From Hoeflea sp. YIM 152468 (lineage in GTDB: Bacteria > Pseudomonadota > Alphaproteobacteria > Rhizobiales > Rhizobiaceae), in NCBI RefSeq assembly GCF_029210485.1, contig NZ_JARGET010000038.1:372001-436000 (forward strand): a DNA stretch of 64,000 nucleotides, read 5' to 3'. This document shows, one piece after another, positions 1 to 10,950 of this stretch (its first letter is position 1; each line of letters begins with the position of its first letter). A model generated the notes under the pieces. That model saw only the letters and a program-made list of their open reading frames with translations. It searched no databases and was not told the origin of the DNA. A program made the position numbers and the translations under genes.

Positions 1-223
1 CCCTGACTGCACGGTCGACCGACTCACGATTTCGCAGATTGGCCTGAACGGCGGCAATCTGGCCGACGCCCCCCAACGGCTGCAAATGACCGGCAAGGTC
101 GGGCCGGCGGACGGCAACACGGATGCGGTAACCGCGCCGCGCAAGCGCGCGAATCACATGGCGGCCAACGAAGCCGGAGCCGCCAAACACCGTGACGAGC
201 TTGGGTTGATTGAGCGATGTCAT
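1..223 (-). CDS. NDUFA9-like NAD(P)-dependent epimerase, N-terminal fragment
   Basis: The gene runs off the left edge, so only about 74 N-terminal residues are visible. They begin MTSLNQPKLVTVFGG and contain the Rossmann dinucleotide motif GGSGFVG at about residues 14-20, followed by a basic stretch (RRGYRIRVAVRRPD) typical of extended short-chain dehydrogenases of the NDUFA9/complex I accessory type. These proteins are usually annotated as NAD-dependent epimerases or complex I NDUFA9 subunit family proteins and are common in Rhizobiales. The start is supported by an AGGGAG ribosome binding site just upstream of the ATG. The substrate cannot be inferred. Another SDR-type reductase is the main alternative. 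Confidence 0.75.
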   Translation of the reverse strand, partial: MTSLNQPKLVTVFGGSGFVGRHVIRALARRGYRIRVAVRRPDLAGHLQPLGGVGQIAAVQANLRNRESVDRAVR

Positions 224-453
224 CTATGCACTCCCTGGCAGGATCATTCTGGCCGGTTGATTTGACACAGCGCCACGCGGCCACCCGACGCACAGTCTAG
301 CAAATAAAGTCACTGTCCGGCTGCTCTAAACCAGTCCGGGTGACGCCGCCAAACCGTCGCGCAACCGGAATCGACCGCAGTCCAACCAAGCTCATAGTCA
401 AAAACTGCCGCGAGGTGAAGGGCCAAGGATTGCGCTGATCCGACAATCTCGGT

Positions 454-747
454 TCAGGCGTCGTGACCTTTGACGACAACCAGTTCGCCCTCGGCGAATT
501 TCTGCCGGATTGCCCGCGCCTTCTGATAGGTGGCGGAGTTGTAGCAGGCCAGGGCGGCCTCGTAGCTGGGGAACTCGATCACGACATTGCGGGCGCGTGC
601 CTGACCCTCAACCGGATCAAAGTCCCCGCCACGAACGAGAAAGGTCGCACCGAACTCCTTGTAGGCCGGTGTCGCGGTCTCGACATAGGCCTTGTATGCT
701 TCAGGATCATGCACATCGATACGGCCGATCCAGTATCCCTTTGCCAT
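454..747 (-). CDS. DUF1330 family protein
   Basis: A 97-residue protein starting MAKGYWIGRIDVHDPEAYK, with the pattern of the DUF1330 family: a small ferredoxin-like alpha/beta barrel related to antibiotic biosynthesis monooxygenase and dimeric barrel folds. The GGDFDPVEG and VVIEFPSYEAALACYNS segments are typical. Its function is not known. Two ATGs lie close together (753 and 747) behind a GGAGA motif; 747 gives the usual family N-terminus. It sits about 17 bases downstream of pyrF on the same strand and is probably cotranscribed with it. Full length for the family. Confidence 0.85.
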   Translation of the reverse strand: MAKGYWIGRIDVHDPEAYKAYVETATPAYKEFGATFLVRGGDFDPVEGQARARNVVIEFPSYEAALACYNSATYQKARAIRQKFAEGELVVVKGHDA

Positions 748-764
748 ACTCATTGTCTCCGTTT

Positions 765-1493
765 TCAAGTTTGTGCCATTTCCAACCGGATTGCGCGGGC
801 GGCAGCGGCGGGATCCCCGGACGCCGAAATCGGCCGGCCCACCACCAGGTGCGACGCGCCCGCGGCAAGCGCCTGAGCCGGCGTCATGACCCGTTTCTGA
901 TCTCCGTGGGCTGCGCCTGCCGGGCGGATACCCGGAGTCACAACAGCCATATCGGGACCGACCAGGGCTCGGACAGCGCGCGCTTCATTGGCCGAGCAGA
1001 CAATGCCGCCCATGCCGGCGTGCCGGGCCTGGGTCGCGCGTTGCAACACCAGCGCCTCGGGAGACAAGGCATAGCCCGCCTCCGCCACATCGCTCGCATC
1101 CATCGAGGTCAGCACCGTGACGCCAAGCAGACAGAGATCGCTGCCTTGCGCGGCGGCGACTGCGGCACGCATCGCCTTGGGGTAGGCGTGGAGCGTCAGC
1201 ATGTCCACGCCCATGCGGACGACATTCTCGACGCCCTTGGCAACCGTGTTGTCGATATCGAGAAGTTTCATGTCGAGGAAAACGCTGCGGCCCGACTGCT
1301 TGAGGTCGCGGGCCAGCTGCAAACCGCCGGCGAAGGCAAGCTGGTAGCCGATTTTGAAAAACGCGGCCTCATCGCCAATTTTCGCCACCAGCGTCTCGGC
1401 TTCGGCAACAGTCGGCACATCCAGCGCAACAATCAGCCGCGGATCGGCGATGTCACTGGCCGGCGCCTTCACGTCGAACGCTGTCTCTGTCAT
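765..1493 (-). CDS. pyrF: Orotidine 5'-phosphate decarboxylase
   Basis: Catalyses the last step of de novo UMP synthesis, decarboxylating OMP in the cytoplasm. The 242-residue product begins [19 protein letters not shown], with the substrate-binding start RLIVALDVP, the catalytic DMKLLDID tetrad segment (Asp-Lys-Asp) and the C-terminal phosphate-binding region [10 protein letters not shown] and HLVVGRPIS. The reading frame is open for another 41 codons upstream, but the ATG at 1493 has a GGAGGGA ribosome binding site and gives the family N-terminus, so it is preferred. It lies between an FMN reductase gene upstream and DUF1330 downstream, all on the minus strand. Confidence 0.96.
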   Translation of the reverse strand: MTETAFDVKAPASDIADPRLIVALDVPTVAEAETLVAKIGDEAAFFKIGYQLAFAGGLQLARDLKQSGRSVFLDMKLLDIDNTVAKGVENVVRMGVDMLTLHAYPKAMRAAVAAAQGSDLCLLGVTVLTSMDASDVAEAGYALSPEALVLQRATQARHAGMGGIVCSANEARAVRALVGPDMAVVTPGIRPAGAAHGDQKRVMTPAQALAAGASHLVVGRPISASGDPAAAARAIRLEMAQT

Positions 1494-1638
1494 GCTGCAT
1501 TCCCTCCGGAGTGTCCGGTCCTCGCACATAGATTTGCTGTTCACAAGGTCCGCTGCACCATAGCCGGCAAGCAACCGCTGCCGTTTCTGGAAAACACATT
1601 GCAGCTTGCGGATCAAGGTGGCGCGCGATCAGGGCACT

Positions 1639-2220
1639 TCAGCGGCCGCTCATCATCATGCAATGCGCGATCAGCGCGTTGCAAGTCTTGGCGAGCATGG
1701 CCTGTGTCCGCTCATCCTTGAGCCGTCCGTCCGCCTCAAACGCCTCTGCCGCGCCGCTGACGGAGCATTGCTCGCTGATGATCTGGGTTCCGACATTCAT
1801 CATCACCGTGCGGACATGATTGAGGCAGCGAATGCCTCCAAACTTGCCGTTGGACGACGACCCGAGCGCCACATAACGGCCAGACCAGGGCTTGAACGGG
1901 CGGTCGTCATCTTTGGAAATCAGGCTGACCCAATCGATCATGTTCTTGAGCAGCGGAGGGATCGAGGCATTGTACTCCGGACAACACATGAACACGCCGT
2001 GATGGGCCGCGATCAACCGACCGAGCTTCATGGCGTTGTCGGGTATGCCGGACTGTGCCTTCAGATCCTCGTCAACAATCGGCAAGGGATAGTCACTGAG
2101 CGAGATGCGCGTCACATCGGCGCCCTGCTGCGCCAGTTCATAGGCGGCCGCGGCGGCGAGCGCGGCGCTGAATGCGCCGCTCCGGTTGGATCCGGGGAAA
2201 ACGAGGATTTTTGGGATCAT
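1639..2220 (-). CDS. NADPH-dependent FMN reductase family protein
   Basis: A 193-residue flavodoxin-fold protein. The N-terminus MIPKILVFPGSNRSGAFS carries the phosphate-binding GSNRSG loop for FMN. CCPEYNASIPPLLKNMIDW is the typical (P)EYN...LKN.IDW flavin-contact and dimer segment. Members reduce FMN or quinones with NAD(P)H (ArsH, ChrR and SsuE relatives). The physiological substrate cannot be read from sequence. It is followed on the same strand by pyrF at a distance of 145 bases and preceded by pmtA, so it may be part of the same transcription unit or lie behind its own promoter. Confidence 0.88.
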   Translation of the reverse strand: MIPKILVFPGSNRSGAFSAALAAAAAYELAQQGADVTRISLSDYPLPIVDEDLKAQSGIPDNAMKLGRLIAAHHGVFMCCPEYNASIPPLLKNMIDWVSLISKDDDRPFKPWSGRYVALGSSSNGKFGGIRCLNHVRTVMMNVGTQIISEQCSVSGAAEAFEADGRLKDERTQAMLAKTCNALIAHCMMMSGR

Positions 2221-2378
2221 GGTCTGCTCCGCTGCGTATCAGCTGTTTGGCGCGATTGGTGTATAGGGGGGGTGGCGACGGGTGATAGACCAAGGAACAA
2301 GGCCAATCGGTCTTGCCAGGTCTAACTCTATGCCGGGTTCAACCGGCGCGGCAGAACGTGCGCCCCAGAGGCTTTGTT

Positions 2379-3014
2379 TCAACCAATGGGACCTCCGCGG
2401 CGATAGATCCACACCCGGGCGGGCGGGATATTGCGCAGTACGAAGTCATGGTGGACCACCTCGAAGCTTGCACCGTTCGGTGTCACCGGCGATGACAGAC
2501 CGTAGGAGAACTGGACGACCGGCCGCCCCGGCGGCAGGCGGTCAAGCAGACCCTCGATCAGGGCCACGCGCTGAGTCATGGGGAAATTCAACAGCGGAAT
2601 CCCCGAAACCACGCAATCAAACCGGCTCGTTTTCAGCTCACCAAGGGCTGCATCGAGATCGAAGGCATCGCCACGAATGAAGCGCACCCCCGGGAAATCC
2701 AGTTGCAGACGGGTGTGGAAAGTGACCGAGTGTTCAATCGACACAAGTTCGGAGGGTTTGACGCCACGGGCGAGAATGGCCCGGGTCAAAACACCGGTCC
2801 CCGGCCCGAGCTCCAGCACGGGACGGCCGGAAGCGGGATTGACCAGCGACGCCATCGACCGGGCGACGACCGATGAGGTCGGCATGATTGCGCCAACCGC
2901 CTTGGGTCCGTTTATCCATCCCTTGAAAAATCGAATCTCGTCGTCGAAACGTCTGGCTATTCGCCCCGGAATACTCAAATTCACGATCTGCGTCCTCCCC
3001 GCCGACGGCAACAT
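2379..3014 (-). CDS. pmtA: Phosphatidylethanolamine N-methyltransferase (PmtA type)
   Basis: A 211-residue SAM-dependent methyltransferase of the soluble rhizobial PmtA type, which methylates phosphatidylethanolamine three times to make phosphatidylcholine at the membrane surface. The N-terminal DDEIRFFKGWINGPKAVGAI followed by MPTSS is characteristic of this family. Motif I is VLELGPGTG, and SGIPLLNFPM is the motif IV region. The C-terminus NIPPARVWIYRR is also family-typical. The start at 3014 is the first ATG; a later start near residue 15 is possible. It lies 81 bases downstream of dnaJ. The alternative annotation as an rRNA adenine dimethylase-like protein is less likely given the N-terminal motif. 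Confidence 0.86.
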   Translation of the reverse strand: MLPSAGRTQIVNLSIPGRIARRFDDEIRFFKGWINGPKAVGAIMPTSSVVARSMASLVNPASGRPVLELGPGTGVLTRAILARGVKPSELVSIEHSVTFHTRLQLDFPGVRFIRGDAFDLDAALGELKTSRFDCVVSGIPLLNFPMTQRVALIEGLLDRLPPGRPVVQFSYGLSSPVTPNGASFEVVHHDFVLRNIPPARVWIYRRGGPIG

Positions 3015-3095
3015 GATGCTCCGCGCAGCTTACTCCCCTACTGCCTGAAGACAAAACATGGCCACTCTTGGACCATACCCGCCGGGGCCATCAGA

Positions 3096-4217
3096 TCAAT
3101 CCGACATCGTGTCGAAAAAGCCCTTCATTCTGGAAAAAAAGCCATTTGATTCCGGGCTGGTCTCCTTGGAGGAGAGTTCCTGGAACTCCATCAGCAACTC
3201 GCGCTGCCGCTTGGACAGCTTTTGCGGCGTCTCGATGGTGATGCGGACATAGAGATCGCCAAACTGTGCCGAGCGCAGCACCGGCATGCCCTTGCCGCGC
3301 AGCCGCAACTCCTTGCCCGGCTGCGTGCCTTCGGGCACCGTCACCCGGGAGCGGGCGCCATCCATCGTGGTGATGTCAAACTTGCCGCCGAGGGCAGCCG
3401 AGGTCATCGAAATCGGCACGGAACAGTACAGATCGGCGCCTTCACGCTGAAACACCGCATGCGGCCGGACCGAGAGGAAAATGTAGAGATCGCCGGACGG
3501 GCCGCCGCGCATGCCGGCTTCGCCTTCACCGGAAAGCCGGATCCGGGTTCCATCTTCAATGCCGGCAGGAATATTGACCGAAAGCGAACGCTCTTCGGTC
3601 ACACGGCCGTGGCCAGCACATTTGGTGCAGGGATCGGTGATGGTTTGGCCTCGGCCGTGACAGGTCGGACAGGTCCGCTCAACAGAGAAGAATCCCTGCG
3701 ACGCACGAACACGCCCGGCGCCACCGCAGGTGGCACACGTGGTCGGCTGGGTGCCCGGCTTGGCGCCCGAGCCGGTACACACATCACAGGTTATCGAGGT
3801 GGGAACGCGGATCTGCGCGGTCTTGCCGGCATAGGCCTCCTCGAGTGAAATTTCCATGTTGTAACGCAGGTCTGCGCCGCGCTCGCGCCCACCGGAGGAT
3901 CTGCGTCCGCCGCGGCCGCCCATCATCTCGCCGAAAATATCTTCGAAGATGTCGGAAAATCCACCGCCGCCGCCGCCGCCCATGCCGCCCTGTTCGAAGG
4001 CGGCGTGGCCAAACCGGTCGTAAGCGGCACGCTTCTGGGGATCTTTCAAGGTCTCGTAAGCCTCGTTGATCTCCTTGAACTTGTGCTCGGCTTCCGAGCT
4101 GTCCGGGTTTTTGTCGGGGTGGTACTTCATGGCGAGCTTGCGGTAAGCAGCCTTCAGCTCTTTCTCATCGGCACCGCGAGCTGCGCCAAGCGTTTCGTAA
4201 AAGTCAGCCTTAGCCAT
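3096..4217 (-). CDS. dnaJ: Molecular chaperone DnaJ
   Basis: Hsp40 co-chaperone that delivers unfolded clients to DnaK and stimulates its ATPase. The 373-residue protein shows a J domain with HPD (KYHPDKNPD), a Gly-rich stretch [15 protein letters not shown] at about residues 77-91, and four CxxCxGxG zinc-binding repeats ([32 protein letters not shown]), then the C-terminal client-binding domains. This is the full type I architecture. Its ATG overlaps the last bases of the upstream orphan gene by 8 bases, so translation is probably coupled to that inserted gene rather than directly to dnaK. Confidence 0.98.
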   Translation of the reverse strand: MAKADFYETLGAARGADEKELKAAYRKLAMKYHPDKNPDSSEAEHKFKEINEAYETLKDPQKRAAYDRFGHAAFEQGGMGGGGGGGFSDIFEDIFGEMMGGRGGRRSSGGRERGADLRYNMEISLEEAYAGKTAQIRVPTSITCDVCTGSGAKPGTQPTTCATCGGAGRVRASQGFFSVERTCPTCHGRGQTITDPCTKCAGHGRVTEERSLSVNIPAGIEDGTRIRLSGEGEAGMRGGPSGDLYIFLSVRPHAVFQREGADLYCSVPISMTSAALGGKFDITTMDGARSRVTVPEGTQPGKELRLRGKGMPVLRSAQFGDLYVRITIETPQKLSKRQRELLMEFQELSSKETSPESNGFFSRMKGFFDTMSD

Positions 4218-4683
4218 TCAACCAACCTTCAATTGTCATTTCATCCACGCCGTTATCCAGTAGTTTTGCTTTTGCGGTCGTTACCGCAGACTCATCAAAT
4301 TGATTGGCGTGACGCAACAAAACAGCTTCAATTGTCAAATCCACGCGTCCGTTGTCAGCCAACATCTGAGAACTTTCAGTGACCGCCGGTCGACCAGCCA
4401 AATCCTCGACGCTTTTTTTCGCGCCGTCGCGATTGTATTTCTGTCTTGTTCTCGTCAGCCGTGTGGCTTTGCCGTTTTCAAACGACTTGAATTCCTCGGC
4501 AAGATACACTGCCGTCCAGAATTCTTTCTCCAAAGCATCATCAAACTGCTGACTGCCCAGTTCGGCAATTCTGATCTGGCATTGGACGACCAAATCGTCA
4601 TAGCCCAGCCTGCGCGCATTGACCATCAGGTTGCGGATCTTGTCAGGATCATCGAAGTTGTTTGGATCGGGAATGTTTACCAA
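4210..4683 (-). CDS. Orphan hypothetical protein inserted between dnaK and dnaJ
   Basis: A 157-residue protein that I cannot assign. It starts [20 protein letters not shown] and is largely helical, acidic at the N-terminus and basic in the middle ([19 protein letters not shown], about residues 72-90). It has no signal peptide and no membrane segment, and the single Cys is not in a metal motif. The DNA is visibly AT-richer than its neighbours: two full 60-base lines inside it are 45 percent GC by hand count, against about 60 percent in dnaK. It begins 65 bases after the dnaK stop and its end overlaps the dnaJ start by 8 bases. That suggests a transferred gene inserted precisely in the chaperone operon. 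It would share the heat-shock promoter. Confidence 0.8.
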   Translation of the reverse strand: MVNIPDPNNFDDPDKIRNLMVNARRLGYDDLVVQCQIRIAELGSQQFDDALEKEFWTAVYLAEEFKSFENGKATRLTRTRQKYNRDGAKKSVEDLAGRPAVTESSQMLADNGRVDLTIEAVLLRHANQFDESAVTTAKAKLLDNGVDEMTIEGWLNG

Positions 4684-4748
4684 TTGTTACCTCCATCATA
4701 TCTGGTCCGCCCGGCAGCAACCTGCCGGGCGGATATTGATGAAGAAAC

Positions 4749-6668
<1,920 letters not shown>

Positions 6669-6824
6669 TTTATTTTCTCCTTGAAGCGAGCTGCCGGGAC
6701 CCGGTCAGGCGTTCCATTCGACAGCCCCTAACGGGACATCACTGAAAACAGGATGACCCGTGTCATCCGTTTCCGCCGCCAAAGCCAAGACCGCATCAAA
6801 GCAGTGCTCGCCGGAAGCGTTGAG

Positions 6825-6857
6825 CCGTATATAAGAATGTCCCCTGCAGACTGCAAG
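6825..6857 (-). promoter_or_regulatory. Candidate RpoH (sigma-32) promoter of dnaK
   Basis: Read on the minus strand there is CTTG (6857-6854), an 18-base spacer and CTTATATACGG (6835-6825). This fits the alphaproteobacterial heat-shock promoter pattern CTTG, 17-18 bases, CYTATNTNNG. It lies about 155 bases upstream of the dnaK ATG, leaving a long untranslated leader. An 84-codon reading frame across this interval (6705-6959, minus) looks spurious. Confidence 0.55.
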
Positions 6858-6955
6858 CGTCATGGGAAACGCAGGTGACGCGACATCGCCGGTTTTTTGC
6901 AAATCATTGGGATGCAACTGATTTTTCGAGCAAACCAGAGTGAAGTTGATGCGTT

Positions 6956-9151
6956 TCAATTGCCCATCAGGATATCCAGCAGGGTGGTTCGCCTGCTGCT
7001 TTCGGGTTGTGACGGGGTGGTCCCCACTGCCGAAGGCGGCGTCAGAACGGTTCTGTCGGTGGCACTTGCCGCATCGCGCGGGACCGGCACCGGCGTGAGA
7101 TCGCGCACCAGTTCGGCCATGGCATCGCCCTGATCGGAAGCGGGGCCATCGATTGTGGCGGGCGGCGCCGGCCCGCCGACCGGCAGGTTGGCCGGGGGCA
7201 GACCGGAATGCGCAGCCTGCATGAATAGTTTCCAGGTTTCGGCAGGCAGACCGCCGCCGGTCACATTCTTCATCGGCTTGCCATTGTCATTGCCGAACCA
7301 GACACCGGTGGCAAGATTGGCCGTGTAGCCCACAAACAAGGCATCGCGATAGGACTGGGTGGTGCCGGTCTTGCCTGCCGCCGGCCAGCCATCAAGGCGG
7401 GCCTTGCGGCCGGTACCTTCCTCGACGACCCGCACCAGCATCTGGTTCATCATCGACGCCACTGCCGGATCAATCACCCGGGGCGGATTTGCATAGGCGT
7501 TCTGATACAGCACCTTGCCATCGTGGGTGGAGACGCGGCGGATGACATGTGGCGTCGCCTTGTAGCCACCATTCATGAACGGGGCATAGGCGCCGGTCAG
7601 CTCCAGAAGAGTCACTTCCGACGTGCCCAGCGCGATCGACGCATTGGCCTGCATCGGTGCCTCTATGCCAAGCCGTTTGGCCATCTTGACCACGGTCCTG
7701 GGGCCGACTTCCATGACCAGCTGTGCCGCAACCGTGTTGAGCGAGTCTGCCAAGGCGTCGGACAGGGTAACCGGCCCGCGGTATTTGCCGGTGTAGTTTT
7801 CCGGCGTCCATTTGCCGATCCTGACCGGTGCGTCATTGCGAATCGACAGCGGGGTACGGCCCTGCTCAAGCGCTGCGGCATAGACGAAGGGCTTGAAGGC
7901 CGAACCTGGCTGACGCAAGGCGTCGGTGGCGCGGTCAAACTGACTGGTGGCATATTCGCGGCCGCCAATCAGCGCCCGCACGGCTCCGGTTCCATCGATC
8001 GACACCAGCGCTCCCTGGCTGACATTGAGCTTGGCGCCTTTTTCCTCAAGCATTGCCTTCAGCGCCTTTTCGGCCTCTCGCTGAAGCTGGAAATCGATTG
8101 TGGTCTCAACCACCAGATCATCGGTAATCTTGCCGACCAGATCCGGCAGGCGCTGCATCACCAAATCAGCGACATAGTTTTCCGAGCCGGTCCAGTAGCT
8201 CTTGGCGCGCACCTGCGGACTGGTCAGCGCCGTGGCAATTTCGCTGTCTGTGACCACTCCATGATCGCGCATGGCAGCCAGCACCACCTGCGCCCTGTCT
8301 TCGGCCGCCTTGGGGTCGCGCGCTGGCGACAGCCGCGACGGCGCCTTCAGCAAACCGGCCAGAAGCGCAGCTTCCGCAAGCGATACATCCCGTGCCGGCT
8401 TGCGGAAATAGCGCCGTGAGGCGGCTTCAACGCCGTAGGCGCCGGAGCCGAAAAACACCCGGTTGAGATACATCTCAAGGATCTGGTCCTTGGTGAACCG
8501 ATGCTCGAGCCACAGCGACAACAGCACCTCCTGTACCTTGCGCTCGATCGTCCGCTCGGGGGAAAGAAACAGGTTCTTGGCCAGTTGCTGGGTAATGGTG
8601 GAGCCGCCCTGGACCATGCGGCCGGCCATCGCATTGGCCAGCATGGCGCGGGCCAGCCCGATAGGATCCACGCCGAAATGGGAATAGAAACGGCGATCCT
8701 CGATGGCAATCACTGCTTCGGGGATATAGGGCGACATCTCGCCAAGCAGCAGAGCTTCGCCACCGGTCGCGCCGCGATTGGCCATGGTCTCGTTGTTGAC
8801 CGAAACGATCTTGACGTTCGGCGGGCGATCGGGGATCGACCAGGTGGCGGCACTGGGCATCCGCGCGCCATAGAAAATGACCACGCCGGCAATGGCAATG
8901 CCGCCCCAGATCCCCAGCACACAACACCAGTAGATGGTCGACCGCAAAATGCCGGAAAGCCTTCCGCGCGACGTGCGCGCCCTGGACTTGCGGGCTTTCG
9001 TCCGGGGCTTCTTCCGGGCTCTGGACTGCGTGGCTTTTGGCGTGTTCTTGCCGGCGACACGATCATCGGCAATCGTCCGGGAACTTCCCCGCGAGCGCCC
9101 GCCTTCAAACGAAGGTTCAATGCGGCTTCGGGTTGTTTTCTTGCGCGCCAT
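6956..9151 (-). CDS. Class A penicillin-binding protein (PBP1A family)
   Basis: Bifunctional peptidoglycan synthase of 731 residues. A basic cytoplasmic tail (MARKKTTRSRIEP...RARKKPRTKARK) is followed by one transmembrane segment around residues 75-100 (IYWCCVLGIWGGIAIAGVVI). The GT51 glycosyltransferase motifs EDRRFYSHFGVDP and GGSTITQQLAKNLFLS come next. The transpeptidase has the active-site SAFK (in RQPGSAFKPFVY), SLN (DSLNTVA) and KTG (AAGKTGTTQ). The reading frame extends 47 codons further upstream without family similarity, so the ATG at 9151 is preferred. The C-terminus is Pro-rich and Ala-rich. The E. coli counterparts are MrcA/MrcB; I do not give a specific name. Confidence 0.95.
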   Translation of the reverse strand: MARKKTTRSRIEPSFEGGRSRGSSRTIADDRVAGKNTPKATQSRARKKPRTKARKSRARTSRGRLSGILRSTIYWCCVLGIWGGIAIAGVVIFYGARMPSAATWSIPDRPPNVKIVSVNNETMANRGATGGEALLLGEMSPYIPEAVIAIEDRRFYSHFGVDPIGLARAMLANAMAGRMVQGGSTITQQLAKNLFLSPERTIERKVQEVLLSLWLEHRFTKDQILEMYLNRVFFGSGAYGVEAASRRYFRKPARDVSLAEAALLAGLLKAPSRLSPARDPKAAEDRAQVVLAAMRDHGVVTDSEIATALTSPQVRAKSYWTGSENYVADLVMQRLPDLVGKITDDLVVETTIDFQLQREAEKALKAMLEEKGAKLNVSQGALVSIDGTGAVRALIGGREYATSQFDRATDALRQPGSAFKPFVYAAALEQGRTPLSIRNDAPVRIGKWTPENYTGKYRGPVTLSDALADSLNTVAAQLVMEVGPRTVVKMAKRLGIEAPMQANASIALGTSEVTLLELTGAYAPFMNGGYKATPHVIRRVSTHDGKVLYQNAYANPPRVIDPAVASMMNQMLVRVVEEGTGRKARLDGWPAAGKTGTTQSYRDALFVGYTANLATGVWFGNDNGKPMKNVTGGGLPAETWKLFMQAAHSGLPPANLPVGGPAPPATIDGPASDQGDAMAELVRDLTPVPVPRDAASATDRTVLTPPSAVGTTPSQPESSRRTTLLDILMGN

Positions 9152-9310
9152 GAAGGGTCCGGATGCTGATGCGGCCCGGATTGCTCCGCATTCAAGAATG
9201 TTGCGACAGCGTTCCAGGTCCTGGTTTGACAGCAATTCCGGTGGAAGACATGCACTGTCCCATTCCGAAACTGCCCGGCGATCTGGAAACACCCTAAATG
9301 CGACGATTTA

Positions 9311-9335
9311 AGGGGTGGTTAAGGAAACCACCCCT
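9311..9335 (-). terminator. Stem-loop after the M20 peptidase gene
   Basis: A perfect 10-bp stem, AGGGGTGGTT at 9311-9320 and AACCACCCCT at 9326-9335, with a five-base loop. It lies 49 bases past the stop of the M20 gene when read on the minus strand. The following bases have only a short T-rich run (TTAAATCG), so it may be a weak Rho-independent terminator. Confidence 0.45.
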
Positions 9336-9383
9336 CTCACTCCCGAAGATCGGCAATTTGGCAACCGCGATCAACCGCGGGCG

Positions 9384-10775
9384 CTATCGCACGGACAAAG
9401 CGGCGAGAATGCGGACCCAGGATCTGATTCCCTTGGAAAAGGATGTCAGGTCATACTTCTCATTGGGAGAATGGATGCGGTCGTCGGTGAGACCGAAGCC
9501 GCAGAGCATCGACTGCAGACCGAGAATGTTCTGGAAATCGCCGACAATGGGAATGGACCCGCCCATGCCGATCATCACCGCCGGTTTCGGCCACTCGTCG
9601 GTCAGCGCGGTGCGCGCCTTGGTGACCACGGGTGAATCGAATGGCAGCTGAATCGCAGGCGATCCGCCATGCGGTGCAAAACTTGCGGTGCAATCGGCCG
9701 GCAGACGGGCTTCGACATGAGCCCGGAAGGCGGCGCGGATCTGGTCGGGATCCTGTTTGCCGACAAGCCGGAAAGAAACCTTGGCCGAAGCCTCGGCTGC
9801 AATCACGGTCTTGAAGCCGGCGCCAGTGTAGCCGCCCCACATACCGTTGACCTCGGCGGTCGGCCTTGCCCAGGTCAGCTCGAGCACCGAGCGGCCCTGT
9901 TCGCCAGATGGAACTGACAGGCCAACTTCGCCCAGAAAACTTTCGGCCGTCTTGCCGAGGCTATCCCAGCTGGCCAGCACCTGGGCCGGGGTTTCCTCGA
10001 CACCGTCATAAAACCCGTCAAGCGTGACCCGTCCGGTTTCATCATGCAGGTCGGCGAGGATCTTGGAGAGAATGTGCAACGGATTGGCCGCTGCACCGCC
10101 AAACAGGCCGGAATGCAGGTCACGATCGGCGGCATGGATGGTCACTTCCTCGCCGACGAGGCCACGCAGTCCGACAGAAATCGCCGGGGTCTCGGTGTCC
10201 CACATGCCGGTATCGCAGACCAGCGCGCACTCGGCCTTGAGCTCCTCAACATTGGCCCTGAGAAACGGCTTGAGCGATGGCGAGCCGGATTCTTCCTCGC
10301 CTTCGAACAGGATGGTGATGCGACACGGCAAGGAACCGGCGGCGGCCTTCCAGGCCCGGCAGGCCTCGACAAAGGTCATCAGCTGGCCCTTGTCATCGGC
10401 CGCGCCACGGCCGGTAATTACCTTGCGGCCCGGTGCAATCTCCTGGATTGCGGGCTCGAATGGCGGATTGGTCCAGAGATCGAGCGGGTCGACCGGCTGG
10501 ACGTCATAATGTCCGTAAAACAGATAATGCGGCGCGTCCGGCGTCGCGCCGGGATGGTGCGCCACGACCATTGGATGACCGGTGGTATCGCGCAGACTTG
10601 CATCGAAACCGAGCGATGTCAGCTCATCGACCAGCCATTGGCCTGCACGGCGGCATTCCGGCGCATAGGCCGGATCCGTCGAGATCGACTGGATGCGCAA
10701 TAGCTCGAACAGACGCTCGAGGCTATCATCAATATGGGCGTCGGCAGCGGAAAGGGCGGCGGTCAGGTCTGACAT
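9384..10775 (-). CDS. M20 family metallopeptidase (dipeptidase)
   Basis: A 463-residue cytoplasmic di-zinc peptidase of the M20/ArgE/DapE/carnosinase family. Visible metal and catalytic motifs are YGHYDVQPVDP (His and Asp), GRGAADDKGQ (bridging Asp), EGEEESGSP (catalytic Glu pair) and CDTGMWD, with a closing IHSPNEKYD segment that provides the last His ligand. The family hydrolyses dipeptides or N-acyl amino acids; the specific substrate is unknown. The frame is open 62 codons further upstream, but that part runs through the hairpin-rich intergenic DNA, so the ATG at 10775 (MSDLTAALSAADAHIDD) is chosen. Confidence 0.92.
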   Translation of the reverse strand: MSDLTAALSAADAHIDDSLERLFELLRIQSISTDPAYAPECRRAGQWLVDELTSLGFDASLRDTTGHPMVVAHHPGATPDAPHYLFYGHYDVQPVDPLDLWTNPPFEPAIQEIAPGRKVITGRGAADDKGQLMTFVEACRAWKAAAGSLPCRITILFEGEEESGSPSLKPFLRANVEELKAECALVCDTGMWDTETPAISVGLRGLVGEEVTIHAADRDLHSGLFGGAAANPLHILSKILADLHDETGRVTLDGFYDGVEETPAQVLASWDSLGKTAESFLGEVGLSVPSGEQGRSVLELTWARPTAEVNGMWGGYTGAGFKTVIAAEASAKVSFRLVGKQDPDQIRAAFRAHVEARLPADCTASFAPHGGSPAIQLPFDSPVVTKARTALTDEWPKPAVMIGMGGSIPIVGDFQNILGLQSMLCGFGLTDDRIHSPNEKYDLTSFSKGIRSWVRILAALSVR

Positions 10776-10826
10776 GAGGTGCTCCGGAAGGGAATCAGAA
10801 GCCTGCAGATTAGCGCCACGACCGGA

Positions 10827-10950
10827 CAAAAGAAAAGCCGCCATGGCCGGAGGGGGGAAGGCCATGGCGGCGTATTGACAGGACAAGGGCCATAAAGGGG
10901 GGCGGGGCGGCCCTTGTCCTTGGTCCGGAAGCGGCGGGGGACGAGCCGGA
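10827..10950 (-). ncRNA. Candidate small RNA with C-rich hairpin loops and terminator
   Basis: Read on the minus strand there is a weak stem TCCGG/CCGGA (10950-10924) with a loop holding CCCCC. Next is a perfect 11-bp stem GGACAAGGGCC (10919-10909 with 10891-10881) with the 17-base loop GCCCCGCCCCCCTTTAT. Last is a perfect 12-bp stem GCCGCCATGGCC (10871-10860 with 10848-10837) with loop TTCCCCCCTCC, directly followed by TTTTCTTTTG. The last hairpin plus T run is a good intrinsic terminator. Repeated C-rich loops resemble alphaproteobacterial sRNAs whose loops carry CUCCUCCC-type anti-Shine-Dalgarno sequences. It ends about 50 bases before the M20 start, so an attenuated leader of that gene is the alternative. 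No promoter is clear. Confidence 0.5.

Noticed and set aside
6705-6959. 84-codon minus-strand frame upstream of dnaK
   Set aside because: Covers the candidate RpoH promoter and has no recognisable protein features.
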